From positions 1-44,407 of the forward strand of contig CAYNCU010000006.1 in assembly GCA_964395765.1 (NCBI GenBank): DNA of 44,407 nt. The letters run 5' to 3'. Positions 43,766-44,407 of the stretch are shown piece by piece (the first letter of the stretch is position 1; each line of letters starts with the position of its first letter). Below the pieces are notes generated by a model. It did not search any database and was not told the origin of the DNA. It was given only the letters and a program-made list of their open reading frames with translations. This DNA comes from DATDPY01 sp964395765 (GTDB taxonomy: Bacteria > Bacteroidota > Bacteroidia > Cytophagales > Cyclobacteriaceae). The position numbers and the translations under genes were made by a program.

Positions 43766-44407
43766 ATGATTCTTTCAATGACAGGTTTTGGCAAGGCAGA
43801 GCAAATTACTTCGGATTTCTCTCTTGTAATTGAAGTCAGGTCCCTTAATTCAAAATTTTTTGATTGCCTGATTAAGATTCCCAAAGAATTCTCTTCTGTC
43901 GAAATAGAATTAAGAAAGATTATTGAGCAGCGGCTGGAAAGGGGAAAAGTGGCAGTCACTATCGATATGATCTTCAAAACAGTCAACCCGGATGTGCAAT
44001 TAGTGAATGAGCCCTTATTTTTAAGTTATTATAAGGTGTTAAAGGACCTTGCCGACCAGCTGAGCGACAATAAGGCCGATATATTCAAAACCGCTTTATA
44101 CCTGCCCGATGTTATCAACCCGTCCATTAAAAATATGGGCGAAAACACGATGACCCTGATTGAAGAAACTTTAATCGAAGCGCTTGACAAATGCCTTGAT
44201 TACCGGATTGAAGAAGGGAAAAAACTGGCCGCCGGCCTTAATGAAAATATATTCAATATCAACGAGAACCTTCAACAAATAGAAATATTGGATCCTGAAC
44301 GAATCGATCAAGTTCGGGAAAAAATTGGTAAAAACATTGCTGACCTGATTCCAAAGGAATCCTTTGATGAAAACCGTTTTGAACAGGAATTAATATATTA
44401 TATTGAA
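43766..44407 (+). CDS. yicC: YicC family protein (endoribonuclease-like), truncated at the window end
   Basis: The reading frame is open for 214 codons to the last base, so the C-terminus is missing (the family is about 290 residues). It starts ILSMTGFGKAEQ, the unmistakable YicC opening, with IEVRSLNSKFFDCLIKIP following and EEGKKLAAGLNENI later. YicC proteins have been reported as stress-linked endoribonucleases acting on RNA; the DUF1732 half expected at the C-terminus is beyond the window. The start ATG lies 10 bases after pdxJ, so they are likely co-transcribed. Confidence 0.93.
   Translation, partial: MILSMTGFGKAEQITSDFSLVIEVRSLNSKFFDCLIKIPKEFSSVEIELRKIIEQRLERGKVAVTIDMIFKTVNPDVQLVNEPLFLSYYKVLKDLADQLSDNKADIFKTALYLPDVINPSIKNMGENTMTLIEETLIEALDKCLDYRIEEGKKLAAGLNENIFNINENLQQIEILDPERIDQVREKIGKNIADLIPKESFDENRFEQELIYYIE

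Overview
The window looks like a scaffold from a metagenome-assembled member of the Bacteroidota, probably Bacteroidales or a related order. The evidence is a TonB-dependent receptor with STN and carboxypeptidase-like N-terminal domains, DUF4249 lipoproteins, a CRTAC1/ASPIC lipoprotein next to a GH92 enzyme, and a PorG-like (DUF6089)/uppS/bamA/ompH/ompH block. Several short intergenic regions also carry a Bacteroidota-type -7 element (TAnnTTTG). An exact 100-N gap at 15290-15389 lies inside a tRNA gene and is flanked by the same 47 bases on both sides, so it is probably a scaffolding artefact.

Layout. Positions 1-297 are non-coding and carry a 52-bp tandem repeat. Positions 298-15239 form a glycan/outer-membrane region: a GH32 lipoprotein (+); a leftward operon of TonB-dependent receptor, two tandem DUF4249 lipoproteins and a secreted MG2/plug-like protein; and a divergent rightward operon of CRTAC1/ASPIC lipoprotein, GH92 lipoprotein and a TspO-like membrane protein. 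No SusD homologue is visible, so the DUF4249 pair may take the place of SusD beside the receptor (inference). Then come tRNA-Arg(CCU) and hflX (-), followed by a small polysaccharide export cluster (+): GT4 glycosyltransferase, rfbC, Wza-like lipoprotein and Wzc-like tyrosine kinase. Next is a rightward run of TPR protein, phosphosulfolactate synthase (comA), aroE and uvrB, closed by a bidirectional terminator.

The second half is mostly housekeeping. A leftward operon holds a small secreted protein, tadA and a Mn-type superoxide dismutase. aspS (+) diverges from it. A lipoprotein of the 'phosphopeptide-binding' type (-), a two-domain chromate-type transporter (+) and an LD-carboxypeptidase (-) follow. 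A long leftward envelope block then reads, in transcription order, yqeY, cvpA, CBS protein, nadK, two PorG-like barrels, uppS, bamA, ompH and ompH. Rightward pdxJ and a truncated yicC end the window.

The best candidate for an undescribed system is the receptor/DUF4249/DUF4249/MG2-plug operon facing the CRTAC1-GH92 operon. Its parts are known families without assigned function, and the arrangement suggests a TonB-dependent uptake complex that uses a barrel-less plug protein. The remaining genes are conventional.
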